From NCBI GenBank assembly GCA_033857955.1, contig JAWVCW010000020.1:1-64000 (forward strand): a DNA stretch of 64,000 bases. Direction: 5' to 3'. Shown piece after piece: positions 24,612-32,315 of this stretch (positions are counted from its first letter, which is position 1; each line of letters begins with the position of its first letter). This DNA is from Gaiellasilicea sp033857955 (GTDB lineage: Bacteria > Actinomycetota > Thermoleophilia > Gaiellales > Gaiellaceae). Made by a program: the position numbers and the translations under genes. Under the pieces are notes generated by a model that searched no databases, was not told the origin of the DNA, and saw only the letters and a list, made by a program, of their open reading frames with translations.

Positions 24612-25191
24612 CCAGCGCCAGGCGCGCGGTCGCGAGCGGCTCGACCCGGTCAGGATCGTGCGTCGAGAGCAGCACGGTGGCGACGCCGGTGAGCTCGGCG
24701 AGCTGCCTGTCGAGCAGCTCCGCGCCCTCTGTATCCAGAGCTGTAAACGGCTCGTCGAGCACGAGCAGGCCGGGCTCGTGCAGGAGCGCGCGGCAGAGGG
24801 CGAGCCGCTGCGTCATCCCTCGCGAGTACGACGCCACCCGCTCGGCCCGGACCTCCCAGAGGCCGAAGCGCTCGAGCAGCATCCCGATCCGCTCGCGCCG
24901 CTCCTGCACCCGGTAGAGGCGCCCGTAGAGATCGAGGTTCTCGAGCGCCGACAGGTCGCGATAGAGAAGCGGCTCGTGACCGAGGAAGCCGAGCTCGCCG
25001 CGCGTCGCTTCGACCTCCAGCTCTCCTCCCGTCGCGGCTGCGAGGCCGGCGACGAGACGGAGCAGGGTCGTCTTCCCCGACCCGTTCGCACCGGTGACGA
25101 CGAGGAAGCCACCGCGCTCCAGGTCGAGGTCGAGCGGCTTCAGCGCCCGCCGCCGTCCGTAGCGCTTCTCGACGCCGCGCGCGCGGATCAC
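24607..25191 (-). CDS. ccmA: Heme exporter ATP-binding protein CcmA
   Basis: ABC ATPase of 194 residues that works with CcmB and CcmC in cytochrome c maturation. Walker A is GANGSGKTT, the signature motif is a weak YSRGMTQR, Walker B is LLVLDEPFTALD and the switch histidine is in LSTHD. The GTG start overlaps the stop of the prenyltransferase gene (GTGA). Its length is close to CcmA (about 200) and shorter than most other ABC ATPases. Confidence 0.92.
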   Translation of the reverse strand: MIRARGVEKRYGRRRALKPLDLDLERGGFLVVTGANGSGKTTLLRLVAGLAAATGGELEVEATRGELGFLGHEPLLYRDLSALENLDLYGRLYRVQERRERIGMLLERFGLWEVRAERVASYSRGMTQRLALCRALLHEPGLLVLDEPFTALDTEGAELLDRQLAELTGVATVLLSTHDPDRVEPLATARLALA

Positions 25192-26051
25192 AGAAGCACG
25201 TCGGCGAGGACGAACGCGAGGAAGACGATGCTGATCACGCCGTTGACCGTGAAGAAGGCGGCGTCGAGGCGGCGCAGGTTCCCGGGCCGGACGAGCGAGT
25301 GCTCGTATGCGAGCAGTCCAGCGACCGCCGCCACTCCGAGCCAGTAGGGCGGGCCGACCTCGAGCCCGAGGCCGGCGGCCGCGAGCAGGGCGACCGTGCC
25401 GACGTGAAAGAGCCGCGCGCCACGGAAGACACCGAGCTCGCCGAAGCGGGTCGCCCACGACTGCAGCCCTTCGGCCCGGTCGTGCTCCAGGTCGAAGAGC
25501 GAGTAGAAGAGGTCGAACCCGGCAACCCAGAGCGCGACCGCGCCGCCGAGGGACCAGGCCTGCCACGGCAGATCGCCGGTAACCGCCGCCCACGCCCCGA
25601 CCGGCGCGAGCCCGAGCGACGCGCCGAGCCACAGGTGGCAGAGCCACGTGACGCGCTTCAGGTAGGGGTACACGACGAAGAGCGCCACGGGCACCGGCCA
25701 GAGCCAGCGCACGAGCGGGTCGAGCTGGAACACCGCGGCGAGGAAGACGGCGAGGGCGAGCGCGCACAACGCCGCGACCTGGACGCGAGAGAGCGTGCCG
25801 GCCGGCAGCTCGCGCCCTGCGGTGCGCGGGTTTCGGGCATCCCCCTCCGCGTCGATCAGGCGATTCAGGCCCATGGCGAGCGTCCGCGCGCCGACCATCG
25901 CGACGGTGACCCAGACCCAGTCACCCGCCGCGGGCACGTCGCCGAGCGCGAGCAGCATGCCGACGTACGCGAACGGGAGCGCAAAGACGGTGTGCTCGAG
26001 CTTCACGAGCGAGGCGAACCGACGGGGCAGGGAGACAGCGGTCGCGCTCAT
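25188..26051 (-). CDS. UbiA-family prenyltransferase (MqnP/UbiA-like)
   Basis: Membrane prenyltransferase of 287 residues with about eight helices. The first Asp-rich motif is NRLIDAEGDARNPRT and the second is DLEHDRAEG, both needed to bind the Mg-prenyl diphosphate. The closest named types are 4-hydroxybenzoate octaprenyltransferase and MqnP of the futalosine menaquinone route; since actinobacteria use menaquinone, the second is more likely (inference). The ATG follows the mog stop (TGATG); a GTG three bases earlier is an alternative. Heme O and chlorophyll synthases share the fold and are not excluded. Confidence 0.85.
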   Translation of the reverse strand: MSATAVSLPRRFASLVKLEHTVFALPFAYVGMLLALGDVPAAGDWVWVTVAMVGARTLAMGLNRLIDAEGDARNPRTAGRELPAGTLSRVQVAALCALALAVFLAAVFQLDPLVRWLWPVPVALFVVYPYLKRVTWLCHLWLGASLGLAPVGAWAAVTGDLPWQAWSLGGAVALWVAGFDLFYSLFDLEHDRAEGLQSWATRFGELGVFRGARLFHVGTVALLAAAGLGLEVGPPYWLGVAAVAGLLAYEHSLVRPGNLRRLDAAFFTVNGVISIVFLAFVLADVLL

Positions 26052-26530
26052 CACGTCTGTTTGTGGGTCGTTTCGGCGCCTGCCAGCAGGCCGAGGGCGT
26101 GCGCGAGCGCGGGCTGCAACACCGCGAACCCGTCGCGGCAGCCGCCGGGCGACCCGGGCAGGTTGACGACGAGCGACCGCCCGTGCATGCCGGCGACTCC
26201 ACGTGAGAGCAGGGCATGCGGGGTCTTCTGGAGCGAGTCGGCGCGGATCGCCTCGGCGATTCCGGGCGCTTCGCGGTCGATCACCGATCGCGTCGCCTCG
26301 GGCGTCACGTCGCGCGGCGCGACGCCGGTGCCTCCGGTCGTGAGCACGAGCGCCGCGCTCTCGGCGAGCGAGGCGATCGCCGCCGCGATCTCGCCGGCCT
26401 CGTCTGGCACGACCAGGCGCTCGACCTCGTAGCCGTCCGCCTCGAGCAGGCCGGCCAGGATGTCGCCGCTCGTGTCCTCGCGCGTCCCGGCGACGACTCC
26501 GTCGGAGACGGTCAGAACCGCCGTTCTCAT
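26051..26530 (-). CDS. Molybdenum cofactor biosynthesis protein, MoaB/Mog family
   Basis: Adenylates molybdopterin before molybdate insertion in characterised relatives. It has 159 residues. It starts RTAVLTVSDGVVAGTREDTSG; the nucleotide/molybdopterin motif is VLTTGGTGVAPRDVTPEA; and the C-terminal LPGSPGGCRDGF is conserved. It overlaps moaC (ATGA). moeA is 8 kb away in the same window. Confidence 0.92.
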   Translation of the reverse strand: MRTAVLTVSDGVVAGTREDTSGDILAGLLEADGYEVERLVVPDEAGEIAAAIASLAESAALVLTTGGTGVAPRDVTPEATRSVIDREAPGIAEAIRADSLQKTPHALLSRGVAGMHGRSLVVNLPGSPGGCRDGFAVLQPALAHALGLLAGAETTHKQT

Positions 26531-26973
26531 ACCTCGGCCTTGGTCTTCTCGACCAGCTTGATCTCGGTGACGACCATCCCCTTGTCGATCGCCTTCGCCA
26601 TGTCGTAGACGGTCAAGGCGGCGACGGACGCGGCGACCAGCGCCTCCATCTCGACGCCGGTCTGCGCAGTGGTCTCTGCGATCGCCGTGATCTCGACCCC
26701 GTCCCCCACCACGGCCAGCGACACGTCGACGAGCGAGAGCGGCAGGGGATGGCAGAGGGGGATCAGATCGCTCGTCTTCTTCGCGGCCATGATCCCCGCC
26801 AGCTGCGCGGTTGTCAGCGCGTCGCCCTTCGGCAGGTCGCCTAGCCGCTGCACGGTCTCCGGCGCCATCCGGACGAACGCGCTCGCGACGGCCCGGCGCC
26901 GGGACATCGGCTTCGAGCCGACGTCGACCATGCGCACTGCCCCGGACTCGTCGACGTGCGAGAGGTCCTTCAT
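26527..26973 (-). CDS. moaC: Cyclic pyranopterin monophosphate synthase
   Basis: Second step of molybdenum cofactor synthesis: forms cPMP together with MoaA. It has 148 residues, normal for the family. It contains HVDESGAVRMVDVGSKP, the active-site region TSDLIPLCHPLPLS, and the MEALVAASVAALTVYDMAKA motif with the catalytic aspartate, followed by the conserved lysine in AIDKGMV. moaA is not in the window. The ATG overlaps the otsA stop (ATGA). Confidence 0.97.
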   Translation of the reverse strand: MKDLSHVDESGAVRMVDVGSKPMSRRRAVASAFVRMAPETVQRLGDLPKGDALTTAQLAGIMAAKKTSDLIPLCHPLPLSLVDVSLAVVGDGVEITAIAETTAQTGVEMEALVAASVAALTVYDMAKAIDKGMVVTEIKLVEKTKAEV

Positions 26974-28376
26974 CGCCGGCGCATCGTACTGGCGCGGTCG
27001 AGGTCGGACAGCTGCGCGTCGATCCAGCGGGCGAGGTCGTGCCGGCGGATCTGCTCCCTGATCGCCGCCAGCCGCGAGCGGCGCTCCTCCTCCGGCAGCG
27101 CGAGCGCAGTCTCGAGCGCGTCCGCCTGGCCTTCCACGTCGAGCGGTTCGACGGGCACGGTCCAGGCCCCGATCTCCTCGTACGCACCGGCGTTTACGGA
27201 TAAGACAACGACTCCGCCGCGCTCGTTCACGTACGGCGCCTCCTTCGCGACGAGATTGAGGCCGTCCATCACTGCGTTCACCAGCAGGACGTCGAACTGC
27301 TTGTAGGCGGCGATCGACTGGAGGAAGTCGTCGGCGATCCGCAGCCGCAGCGCTCCCGGGAAGCGTTCCTCGACCGCCGCAGCCGCGTCCTCGATTCGGC
27401 TGCGCTCGTCGATGTACTCGGGGATTTCCTGCCGTGACGGATCGAGCAGCGCGAGCATGCCCACACGGCCGCGCAACTCGGGACGGCGCTCCAGCAGGAG
27501 CGCAAACGCCTGGAGGCCACGCGGGACGTTCTTCGCCGGGTCGGTGCGGTCGACGCGGAGAATCATCGTCTCCGGTCGCGTCGAGAGGAGGTCGCGCTCC
27601 CGCTCGAGCACGGGCGGACTTGCCGCGAGCGCCGTGAACTCGCCCGGATCGATCGAGATGGGATGAGCAGTCACGAGCGTCTGACCGACATCGAGGCCAA
27701 GCCGGCTGCACGTGGCGAGAAACGCATTCCGCCAGCGGTTGGTGTGGAACCCGACGACGTCGCAGCAGAGCAGGCTCCCGTGGATCTCGCCGACGATCTC
27801 GTCGGGCAGCACCGACCAGCCTTCCCGCTCGACCCACGGGATGTGCGTGAAATGTGCGATCACCGCGTCCGGCAGCCGTTCACGCACGAGGCTCGGCGCC
27901 AGGTACAGGTGATAGTCGTGGAAGAAGACCGCGGTGCCCGGGTCGCGCTCCAGCTCCTCGACGACCGCGTCGGCGAAGGCGCCGTTGACCGTGGCATATC
28001 CCTCGTCCCAGGCCGGGCGGAGGTCGCGCTCGGGCTCGTGCTTGAGGTCCCACAACCCGTGCTGGACGAACCAGAGCGCGGGATTGGCGACGACGTTGTA
28101 GTAGCTGTCGTACGCAGCGGGCTCGTGCGCGACGAGTCGCAGGCGATAGCGTGAGCCGCCGGCTGCCGTCACCTCGACGGGTCCCTCGGCTGCCACGACG
28201 CGATCCTCGTCCGAGAGCGCGCTCGCAATCCAAGTGACGTCGTGATGCGAGACGAGCGGCGCGAGCGCCGTCACGAGCCCACCCGCGCCGCGCCGGGTGA
28301 TGCGCTCTCCGCCCTCGCGGGCGTACCCGATCGGGCCGCGGTTGGAGACCACGATCAGCTTCCGCCGCGCCTGCAC
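26970..28376 (-). CDS. otsA: Trehalose-6-phosphate synthase-type glycosyltransferase (GT20)
   Basis: Joins UDP- or ADP-glucose with glucose-6-phosphate to give trehalose-6-phosphate, an osmotic and stress protectant. It has 468 residues. N-terminal IVVSNRGPIG and RGAGGLVTALAPL, then VFFHDYHLYLAP, HIPW, GFHTNRW and the C-terminal DGLNLVAKEAPYVNERGGVVVLS are all GT20 signatures. The usual sugar-phosphate loop is partly altered (RVDRTDPAKN rather than RLDYTKGI), so the acceptor could differ (glucosylglycerol-phosphate synthase is the main alternative). No trehalose phosphatase gene is nearby. GTG start, nine bases after the rsbW-like gene. Confidence 0.88.
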   Translation of the reverse strand: MQARRKLIVVSNRGPIGYAREGGERITRRGAGGLVTALAPLVSHHDVTWIASALSDEDRVVAAEGPVEVTAAGGSRYRLRLVAHEPAAYDSYYNVVANPALWFVQHGLWDLKHEPERDLRPAWDEGYATVNGAFADAVVEELERDPGTAVFFHDYHLYLAPSLVRERLPDAVIAHFTHIPWVEREGWSVLPDEIVGEIHGSLLCCDVVGFHTNRWRNAFLATCSRLGLDVGQTLVTAHPISIDPGEFTALAASPPVLERERDLLSTRPETMILRVDRTDPAKNVPRGLQAFALLLERRPELRGRVGMLALLDPSRQEIPEYIDERSRIEDAAAAVEERFPGALRLRIADDFLQSIAAYKQFDVLLVNAVMDGLNLVAKEAPYVNERGGVVVLSVNAGAYEEIGAWTVPVEPLDVEGQADALETALALPEEERRSRLAAIREQIRRHDLARWIDAQLSDLDRASTMRRR

Positions 28377-28385
28377 GGCAGGAGC

Positions 28386-28829
28386 CTAGAGCAGCTTTAC
28401 GAACCTGAGGCGCGAACCGCGGCCGCCGGGGCCGCCGCCGATTTCGACCTCGTCGGCGATCGAGCGGATGATCGCGATCCCGAGACCGCCTTCCGAGAGC
28501 TCGTCGTCGCCGTTCGAGCCGGCCACGTCCGGCTCGAAGCCGGAGCCGTCGTCGGCGACTTCGACGATCAGCCGGTCGTCGCGCAGCTCGAAGCTGATGT
28601 CGACGTGACCCTCGTCCTCGCCGTAAGCGTGCCGGACCGAGTTCGAGCACGCCTCGGTGAGAGCGAGCTTGAGATCGGCCAGCGTGTCGTCGGGCAGCGC
28701 GCGGACACGCGAGAGCCCCGAGAGGGCGAGGCGGGACAGCGTGATGTATTCCGGCTTGGCCGGGATCGTCAGACGAACCAGCCTGCCCCCGTCGGCATCG
28801 TCCCGCGGGACGGCGTTCTGCTCGCTCAT
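28386..28829 (-). CDS. RsbW-like anti-sigma factor / serine kinase
   Basis: GHKL-type ATPase of 147 residues. The N-box is KLALTEACSNSVRHAYG, the G1 box VADDGSGF and the G2 box EGGLGIAIIRSIADE. Family members bind a sigma-B/SigF-type factor and phosphorylate its anti-anti-sigma partner. I chose the ATG at 28829 because GGGGAG precedes it at good distance; an ATG nine bases upstream is possible. It heads the long minus-strand run and has a sigma-B-like promoter. No sigma factor or anti-anti-sigma gene is adjacent. Confidence 0.88.
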   Translation of the reverse strand: MSEQNAVPRDDADGGRLVRLTIPAKPEYITLSRLALSGLSRVRALPDDTLADLKLALTEACSNSVRHAYGEDEGHVDISFELRDDRLIVEVADDGSGFEPDVAGSNGDDELSEGGLGIAIIRSIADEVEIGGGPGGRGSRLRFVKLL

Positions 28830-28891
28830 GCTCCCCATTCCTCGTGTTCTACCGAAAGCTCTCGAAGTCTCGCAAGTTCTACCTAGGCTTC

Positions 28892-28916
28892 ATACCCGGG
28901 TTGGCGACGTCTAAAC
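28892..28916 (-). promoter_or_regulatory. Sigma-B-type promoter upstream of the rsbW-like gene
   Basis: On the minus strand GTTTAG (28916-28911), 13 bases, then GGGTAT (28897-28892). This matches the general-stress sigma-B consensus (GTTT, about 14-16 bases, GGGTAT). Transcription would start near 28884, giving a leader of about 55 bases. The match uses six fixed bases of the -10, and I saw no other intergenic GGGTAT with a matching -35 in the window. Confidence 0.6.
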
Positions 28917-28917
28917 G

Positions 28918-30147
28918 CTACCCCGCGGGATTCAACGGCCGCTCGATCAACCGCAGGCGGACGGTCTCGCGCTTGCCGGTGCCACGACGGACAACAGTGA
29001 CGGGCACGATCTGGCCGGGCCGCAGCCGGTTGGTGACGATGGAAGCAATGTCGGCGGCACGCTCGACACGCTCACCCGCGAAGGAAACGATCAGGTCGCC
29101 GCCCAGGCTGATCGAGATACCGTTGAAGGCCTTGACGTCGCTCCCACCGCGCAGCCCGGCGGCGGCGGCAGGCGCGCCGTCGACGACCGACTGAATCAAC
29201 GCGCCTCTCTGTGCGCCGAGGTCGAAGCGACGGGCTACGGCCGGCGTCACATCCTGAGTGGTGACACCGACGTAGGCGTACGCAACTTTGCCGGTGCTGA
29301 TCAACTGCTCCATCGAACGGCGCGCAGAGTTGATGGGGATCGCAAAGCCGACGCCCTCCGCGTTGCCGGAGTCGGAGCGGATCTGGGCGTTGATCCCGAT
29401 CACCCGGCCGCGCGCGTCGAGCAACGGGCCGCCGGAGTTCCCGTGGTTGATCGGCGCGTCGATCTGGATCGCCCCCGAGACGTCGTAGGCCGAGGTCAGG
29501 GACTGGATCGAGCGGTTGGTCGCCGAGACGACCCCGACGGCGAGCGAGCTTTCCTCTCCGAACGGGCTTCCGATCGCAGCGACGGGCTCTCCCACGACCA
29601 CGCGGCTCGAGTCGCCGAGTGGGACCGGGGCGACCGCGTGGTCGCGCGGATCGACCTTGATCAGACCGGTGTCGTCGAACAGGTCCCAGCCGACGATCTT
29701 GCCGGGAATGCGGTCGCCGTCGGCGAAGACGACGTAGACGCGGGAAGCGCCGTGAACAGCCGTGCCCTGGCCTGCATCCGTGACGACGTGCGAGTTCGTG
29801 AGCACATGACCCTCGTCCGAGACCACGAAGCCGGAGCCCTGGGAGCGCTGGCCGTCCTTGAAGAACGAATAGATCGTGACGACGCCGCCCGAGCGGCTGG
29901 CGTAGATCTTCGCCGGTTGGAAGCTGTTGCCGATGAGCGGTGCGGACGGCGAGCCTGCCGGGGCCGGCCCGGTGTCGGCTGCTGCAGTCGAGACAACCAC
30001 GGTGCGCACCTCCTCCCCAGCGCCGATCCAGCCGGTCAAGGAGCCCACGACCAGGACGGCCGCCGCGCCGAGGGCGGCTGCCACGAGCGCGACGACGGCA
30101 AGGGCGGTGGATCGCATGGGCCCCAGGGTAGCGACGCCCGTTTTCAC
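28918..30147 (-). CDS. HtrA/DegP-like serine protease with PDZ domain
   Basis: Membrane-anchored trypsin-like protease of 409 residues for quality control outside the membrane. There is one N-terminal helix (about residues 12-40), then the protease domain with the triad His in LTNSHVVTD, Asp in FDDTGLIKVD and Ser in NHGNSGGPLL, and a C-terminal PDZ domain (from about residue 300). The GTG at 30147 overlaps the kinase stop as GTGA. An ATG at 30117 is the alternative; a TACCCT box seven bases before it could give a separate leaderless transcript. Confidence 0.92.
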   Translation of the reverse strand: MKTGVATLGPMRSTALAVVALVAAALGAAAVLVVGSLTGWIGAGEEVRTVVVSTAAADTGPAPAGSPSAPLIGNSFQPAKIYASRSGGVVTIYSFFKDGQRSQGSGFVVSDEGHVLTNSHVVTDAGQGTAVHGASRVYVVFADGDRIPGKIVGWDLFDDTGLIKVDPRDHAVAPVPLGDSSRVVVGEPVAAIGSPFGEESSLAVGVVSATNRSIQSLTSAYDVSGAIQIDAPINHGNSGGPLLDARGRVIGINAQIRSDSGNAEGVGFAIPINSARRSMEQLISTGKVAYAYVGVTTQDVTPAVARRFDLGAQRGALIQSVVDGAPAAAAGLRGGSDVKAFNGISISLGGDLIVSFAGERVERAADIASIVTNRLRPGQIVPVTVVRRGTGKRETVRLRLIERPLNPAG

Positions 30148-31559
30148 GTGGAAACGCGCTCGCCCACCGGCGCTGCAGCCACAGAGGTCGGCGCAGCCCC
30201 CAGCACGACCCGAACCACCGTCCGGCCGGGCTCCGATTCGAGTTCGACCTCGCCGTCCATGAACGTCACGAGCTCGCGGGCGATCGCCAGCCCGAGACCG
30301 CTCCCCGAGGCGACACCGCCCTCCGCACGGTAGAAGCGGTCGAAGACGTGCGGGACGTGCTCCGCGGGAACGCCGGGACCATCGTCCTCGACCTCCAGGT
30401 AGGCGTGCTCTCGGTCGGCGTACGTCCGCAGCGTCACCTTCGAGCCCGGCGGCGTATGCACCAGCGCGTTGTCGACGAGCGCGCGGCAGACCTGGAGCAC
30501 CCGCAGCTCGTCGGCACGCGCGATCGGACGTCCTTCGACGACGACCTCGAGCGTGTGATCCGTTCGCTCGGCGACAGCGCCGAACTCCTCCGCCACGAGC
30601 TGTGCGACCGCGGCGAGGTCGACCGGCTCGTGCTCGACGCGCATCCGGCCCGCGTCGAGACGCGAGAGGTCGAGCAGGTCGGTGGCGAGCTTCGCCAGCC
30701 GGTCCACCTGCTCCCGCATCGTCTCCAGGAACTCCTGCCGGGTCGCCTCGTCGAGATCCTCGTCAGCCATCAGCTCCAGAAAGCCGGCCAGCGAGAAGAG
30801 CGGGGTGCGCAGCTCGTGGGACGCGTTCGCGATGAACTCGCGGCGCGCACGATCGAGCTTTTCGAGGCGGACGCGCATCCGCTCGAACGCGGCGGCGAGC
30901 TCGCCCAGCTCGTCGTGACCCGTGTCCACCACCGGCTCGTCGAAGGCGCCGCCGGCGATCCGCTCGGCCGCGCGCTCGAGCCGCCTGATCCGGCGTGCGT
31001 GCACCGTCGCCAGGGCATAACCGGCCACGATCGCGAACAGGAGCCCGATCACGCCCGCGATGAGAAGCCGCCGTTCGATCAGATGGAGGCTCGCGAGCGG
31101 ATCTGCGAGCGAGTCGCTGAGCAACACCACCGCGCCCTCGCCGGCCGGTAGCGCGACCTCTGCAAACAGCCGCCCGTCGCGCTCGACAGTTCCCCGCTGC
31201 AGCTTCCCGGTCGCGGCAGCCCGGAGCGCGATCGGGTCGCGCTCGACGTCGCGGGAGTCCGTCGTGCTCGAGTCCCCATGGATCAGGACGATGCGCTCCA
31301 GCTTCGTATAGATGACGACACGGGCTGAAAAGAGCGTCGACGCCTGCGCGGCGAAGTCCTGGTCTTCGCCGCGGTTGGTCTGGTAATTCAGGGCGACCGT
31401 CCTGGCGTCTTCCTCGAGCTGGTCGAGTTTCGCGTTCACGAGCTCCGCCTCGAGTGACGGCACCACGATCAGGTACACGACGCCGAGCACGCCCGTAACC
31501 ACGAGAACGAGTGCCAGCGAGAGCCGAAGACGGATGCCTTTGATCAAAGGGCGCCGCAT
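30144..31559 (-). CDS. Membrane sensor histidine kinase (HAMP, HisKA, HATPase)
   Basis: Sensor kinase of 471 residues. Helix 1 (about 10-32), an extracytoplasmic sensor of about 130 residues, helix 2 (about 165-185), HAMP, then the phosphoacceptor in ASHELRTPLFSLAGFLE, the N-box LVDNALVHTPPGS, and the G-boxes VEDDGPGVP and GSGLGLAIARELV. It forms an operon with the OmpR-type regulator (six-base gap) and the HtrA protease, a layout seen in envelope-stress systems such as CseB/CseC or MprAB (comparison by context only). Confidence 0.94.
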   Translation of the reverse strand: MRRPLIKGIRLRLSLALVLVVTGVLGVVYLIVVPSLEAELVNAKLDQLEEDARTVALNYQTNRGEDQDFAAQASTLFSARVVIYTKLERIVLIHGDSSTTDSRDVERDPIALRAAATGKLQRGTVERDGRLFAEVALPAGEGAVVLLSDSLADPLASLHLIERRLLIAGVIGLLFAIVAGYALATVHARRIRRLERAAERIAGGAFDEPVVDTGHDELGELAAAFERMRVRLEKLDRARREFIANASHELRTPLFSLAGFLELMADEDLDEATRQEFLETMREQVDRLAKLATDLLDLSRLDAGRMRVEHEPVDLAAVAQLVAEEFGAVAERTDHTLEVVVEGRPIARADELRVLQVCRALVDNALVHTPPGSKVTLRTYADREHAYLEVEDDGPGVPAEHVPHVFDRFYRAEGGVASGSGLGLAIARELVTFMDGEVELESEPGRTVVRVVLGAAPTSVAAAPVGERVST

Positions 31560-31565
31560 CCGCGC

Positions 31566-32267
31566 CTACTGCTCGCGGAAGCGGTAGCCGACGCCGCGCA
31601 CGGTCAGGATCAGCTCCGGGTCGTGTGGGTTCCGCTCGATCTTCTCGCGCAGATGCCGGACGTGCACGTCGATCGTGCGAGGCTCGCGGTAGTCGGCGCC
31701 GCCCCGGAGCTTCTCGAGCAGCTGCCGGCGCGAGAAGACGCGGCCCGGTGCCGATGTGAGTGTGCGCAGAAGCTCGAACTCGACGAACGTGAGCTGCACC
31801 TCCTCGCCGCGCACCTCGACCGTCCGGCGAGGGACGTCGATCCGCACTTCGCCCACCGCGATCACCTCCTCGTCCTCGCGCTCACCGGGCCGAGGCGCGC
31901 TGGCGCGGCGCAGGAGGGCTCGCACACGACTCCGGAACTCCCGGATCGAGAACGGCTTGGTGATGTAGTCGTCCGCACCGAGCTCCAGCCCGAGAACCTT
32001 GTCCAGCTCGTCGTCGCGAGCCGTCAGCATGATGATCGGCACCGAGCTCTCCGAGCGCAGCCGCTTGCACACCTCGAGTCCATCGAGCTTCGGCAGCATC
32101 AGGTCCAGCACCACGAGGTCGATGTCCTCCTCGGAGAACTTCGCAAGCGCCTCCTCGCCGTCCAGGGCGTGGACGACGCGGAACCCGTCGCGCTCGAGCG
32201 GATAGGTCAGGAGCTTCTGCACGGAGTCCTCGTCGTCGACGAGGAGGATCGTGGGGGGATCCGCCAT
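31566..32267 (-). CDS. OmpR/PhoB-family response regulator
   Basis: Response regulator of 233 residues. The receiver domain has the acidic pair in LLVDDEDSV, the phosphorylated aspartate in LVVLDLMLPKLDG, the Thr in IIMLTARDDE and the Lys in DYITKPFS. The winged-helix domain (VQLTFVEFELLRTL ... YREPRTIDVHVRHLREKIE ... VRGVGYRF) is complete. A TAACCT -10 box lies six bases before the ATG (leaderless). It partners the kinase downstream. Confidence 0.96.
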   Translation of the reverse strand: MADPPTILLVDDEDSVQKLLTYPLERDGFRVVHALDGEEALAKFSEEDIDLVVLDLMLPKLDGLEVCKRLRSESSVPIIMLTARDDELDKVLGLELGADDYITKPFSIREFRSRVRALLRRASAPRPGEREDEEVIAVGEVRIDVPRRTVEVRGEEVQLTFVEFELLRTLTSAPGRVFSRRQLLEKLRGGADYREPRTIDVHVRHLREKIERNPHDPELILTVRGVGYRFREQ

Positions 32268-32273
32268 GCGCCT

Positions 32274-32305
32274 AGGTTAGAGGCGACCGCGGCCTTCCCT
32301 ACACT
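32274..32305. promoter_or_regulatory. Overlapping divergent promoters, response regulator / M28 peptidase
   Basis: Minus strand: TAACCT (32279-32274), six bases before the regulator ATG. Plus strand: TTAGAG (32277-32282), 17 bases, TACACT (32300-32305), ten bases before the peptidase ATG. The plus -35 and minus -10 overlap, so the two promoters probably compete for polymerase. Confidence 0.5.
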
Positions 32306-32315
32306 GGTTTGTGCC

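Noticed and set aside
25188..26051. Heme O synthase (CtaB) as identity of the UbiA-family gene, because of nearby heme and cytochrome genes
   Set aside because: The Asp-rich motifs read NRLIDAEGDARNPRT and DLEHDRAEG, closer to UbiA/MqnP than to the CtaB pattern; kept only as a remote alternative.
30135..30152. parS-like site around CACGTG (TTTTCACGTGGAAAC)
   Set aside because: The core has an extra base compared with GTTTCACGTGAAAC and the outer arms do not match. It lies in coding sequence 22 kb from oriC. Not a convincing ParB site.
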